DNA from: Deltaproteobacteria bacterium
Lineage (GTDB): Bacteria > Myxococcota > XYA12-FULL-58-9 > JAUUZB01
Assembly (NCBI GenBank): GCA_030590185.1
Contig: JAUUZB010000197.1
Location: 1 to 6,893 of the forward strand
Direction: 5' to 3'
DNA length: 6,893 nucleotides
Each line of letters opens with the position of its first letter. The stretch's first letter is position 1. Position numbers and translations under genes: made by a program. The notes below the pieces were generated by a model. That model had not been told where the DNA came from. It searched no databases and saw only the letters and a list, made by a program, of their open reading frames with translations. Positions 5,821-6,893 of the stretch are shown here, one piece after another.

Positions 5821-6893
5821 GTGAAGCGTCTGGCCAACCTGGTCTCCAACCGCTCGAGCGCCTGGGTCATCGTCATTGTCGTCGCGGTGGTGGCAGCCGT
5901 GGCTGCGACGCAAGCGGTGAAGCTCAAACAGGAGGATGACCTCCTCGCCTTTTTGCCCCAGGACAATCCTGAGGTGAAGCTGTTCCACGAGATCAACGAT
6001 AGCTTCGGCGGCACCGACGTGGCGCTAGTCGGGATCGAGGTCGAGGATCCCTTTGACCCGGTGTTTCTCGCCGCCTTCCACGAGGCGACGGAGCGGCTCG
6101 ACGATCTGCCGACCCTCGATCACGTGATGAGTCTGACCAACGTCATCGACTTCACCCCCGACGAGAAGCTCGGCGGTATCGTGGCCGACAACCTGGTCAG
6201 CGAGATCCCCGGGACGCAGGCGGCCCAACGCGCCCTGCGCGACAAGGTGATGTCCCGCGATCACATCGTTGGCAACTTGATCTCCGCCGACGGCAAGGCG
6301 CTGGTGATCTATTGCTATCTCTCCTACGGCATCAATCCGAAGCTAGTCGCCGGACAGATCCGCGCCATCGTCGAGAAGACCCTGCCCGGGCAAGAGAAGT
6401 ACTGGGGCGGCGCGCCGTTCATCTCGACCTACATCTACGAGACGGTTCAGAATGATCTCGGCAGGCTCACCCCCTGGGCGGTGTTGGCCATCGTCCTGGT
6501 CATGATGGTCGTGTTCCGCGACCTGATCGGGACCTCGCTGGTGTTGCTCTCCACCGCCATCGGCATCGTGGTCTCCCTCGGCGTGATGGCCACCCTCGGG
6601 GTCGGCTTCAACATCGTGCTGAGCGCTACCCCGGTGGTGCTGTTCGCCATCGGTAGCGCTTACGGCCTGCACATCCTGGCGCGCTACTACGTGCGCGTCG
6701 AGGACAGCGACGCTGAGACGGCGCTGCGCAACACCATGGTCGAAACCGGGCCGGTGGTGATCGCGGCTGGGCTGACCACCGCCGCGAGCCTGCTCTCCTT
6801 CGGGCTCATGGATATCCGGCCGGTGCGCATCTTTGGGTTGTTCACCTCCCTCGGTATTCTCGTGTCGTTGGTGTTGGCGATCACCTTCATCCC
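5821..6893 (+). CDS. RND-superfamily (HAE-3/MMPL-like) exporter, N-terminal part
   Basis: The frame is open for 357 codons from the GTG and leaves the window, so only the first half-repeat is present. TM1 (~14-30) is followed by KQEDDLLAFLPQDNPEV (36-52), the Asp-Leu/Phe-Leu-Pro signature typical after TM1 in this family. A large extracytoplasmic loop (~35-215) comes next, then clustered helices TM2 (~219-232), TM3 (~238-258), TM4 (~266-286), TM5 (~311-330) and TM6 (from ~335). The GLTTAASLLSFG stretch (317-328) before TM6 is also typical. Members use the proton gradient to move lipids, hopanoid-like or other hydrophobic molecules across or out of the inner membrane. In TM4 the motif reads IGSAYGLHI (277-285), with Ala280 where many relatives have the proton-relay Asp. 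No membrane-fusion or outer-membrane partner is seen in the window. It lies 149 nt after the regulator in the same orientation and could be independently transcribed or read through. The substrate is unknown. Confidence 0.9.
   Translation, partial: MKRLANLVSNRSSAWVIVIVVAVVAAVAATQAVKLKQEDDLLAFLPQDNPEVKLFHEINDSFGGTDVALVGIEVEDPFDPVFLAAFHEATERLDDLPTLDHVMSLTNVIDFTPDEKLGGIVADNLVSEIPGTQAAQRALRDKVMSRDHIVGNLISADGKALVIYCYLSYGINPKLVAGQIRAIVEKTLPGQEKYWGGAPFISTYIYETVQNDLGRLTPWAVLAIVLVMMVVFRDLIGTSLVLLSTAIGIVVSLGVMATLGVGFNIVLSATPVVLFAIGSAYGLHILARYYVRVEDSDAETALRNTMVETGPVVIAAGLTTAASLLSFGLMDIRPVRIFGLFTSLGILVSLVLAITFI

Noticed and set aside
1..6893. tRNA/rRNA genes, CRISPR arrays, insertion sequences or attachment sites
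   Set aside because: No repeated spacer units, terminal inverted repeats, transposase motifs or tRNA-like cloverleaf segments were seen; nearly all the window is accounted for by five genes.

Overview
The window is visibly GC-rich, with G/C at most third codon positions, and comes from a diderm (Gram-negative) bacterium. The evidence is two lipoprotein signal peptides with lipoboxes, a membrane histidine kinase with an OmpR-type regulator, and an RND-superfamily exporter. A high-GC Pseudomonadota or Myxococcota-like organism fits best, but nothing here fixes the genus. Coding density is high. There are no RNA genes, insertion sequences, integrases, CRISPR arrays or other signs of mobility.

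Layout, left to right. (1) Positions 1-1820, minus strand, hold a long sulfatase/alkaline-phosphatase-superfamily lipoprotein whose C-terminal end lies beyond the left edge. Two beta-rich modules precede the hydrolase domain, and the usual formylglycine Cys/Ser position is a Thr. (2) Positions 1821-1985 are a divergent intergenic region. It carries a good sigma70-like promoter for the minus-strand gene, whose -10 box overlaps the most upstream ATG. (3) Positions 1986-5671, plus strand, are a tight three-gene operon: a VWA-domain lipoprotein with an intact MIDAS, a membrane sensor histidine kinase (TTG start, no HAMP), and an OmpR/PhoB-type response regulator overlapping the kinase gene by 20 nt. 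(4) Positions 5672-5820 are an intergenic region with a hairpin directly after the regulator stop, an AT-rich stretch with a possible promoter, and a clear Shine-Dalgarno. (5) Positions 5821-6893, plus strand, are the N-terminal part of an RND/MMPL-type exporter (GTG start) that runs off the right edge. Its TM4 motif has Ala where many relatives have Asp.

How they may work together (inference): the products are an envelope-anchored hydrolase or transferase, an envelope-anchored metal-dependent adhesion/sensing module, a two-component system with a large extracytoplasmic sensor, and a lipid/hydrophobe-type exporter. This suggests an envelope-surveillance or surface-modification locus. The best-supported unit is the VWA-kinase-regulator operon, in which the VWA lipoprotein could be an accessory sensor for the kinase. 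The links to the sulfatase-like gene and the exporter rest on proximity only.
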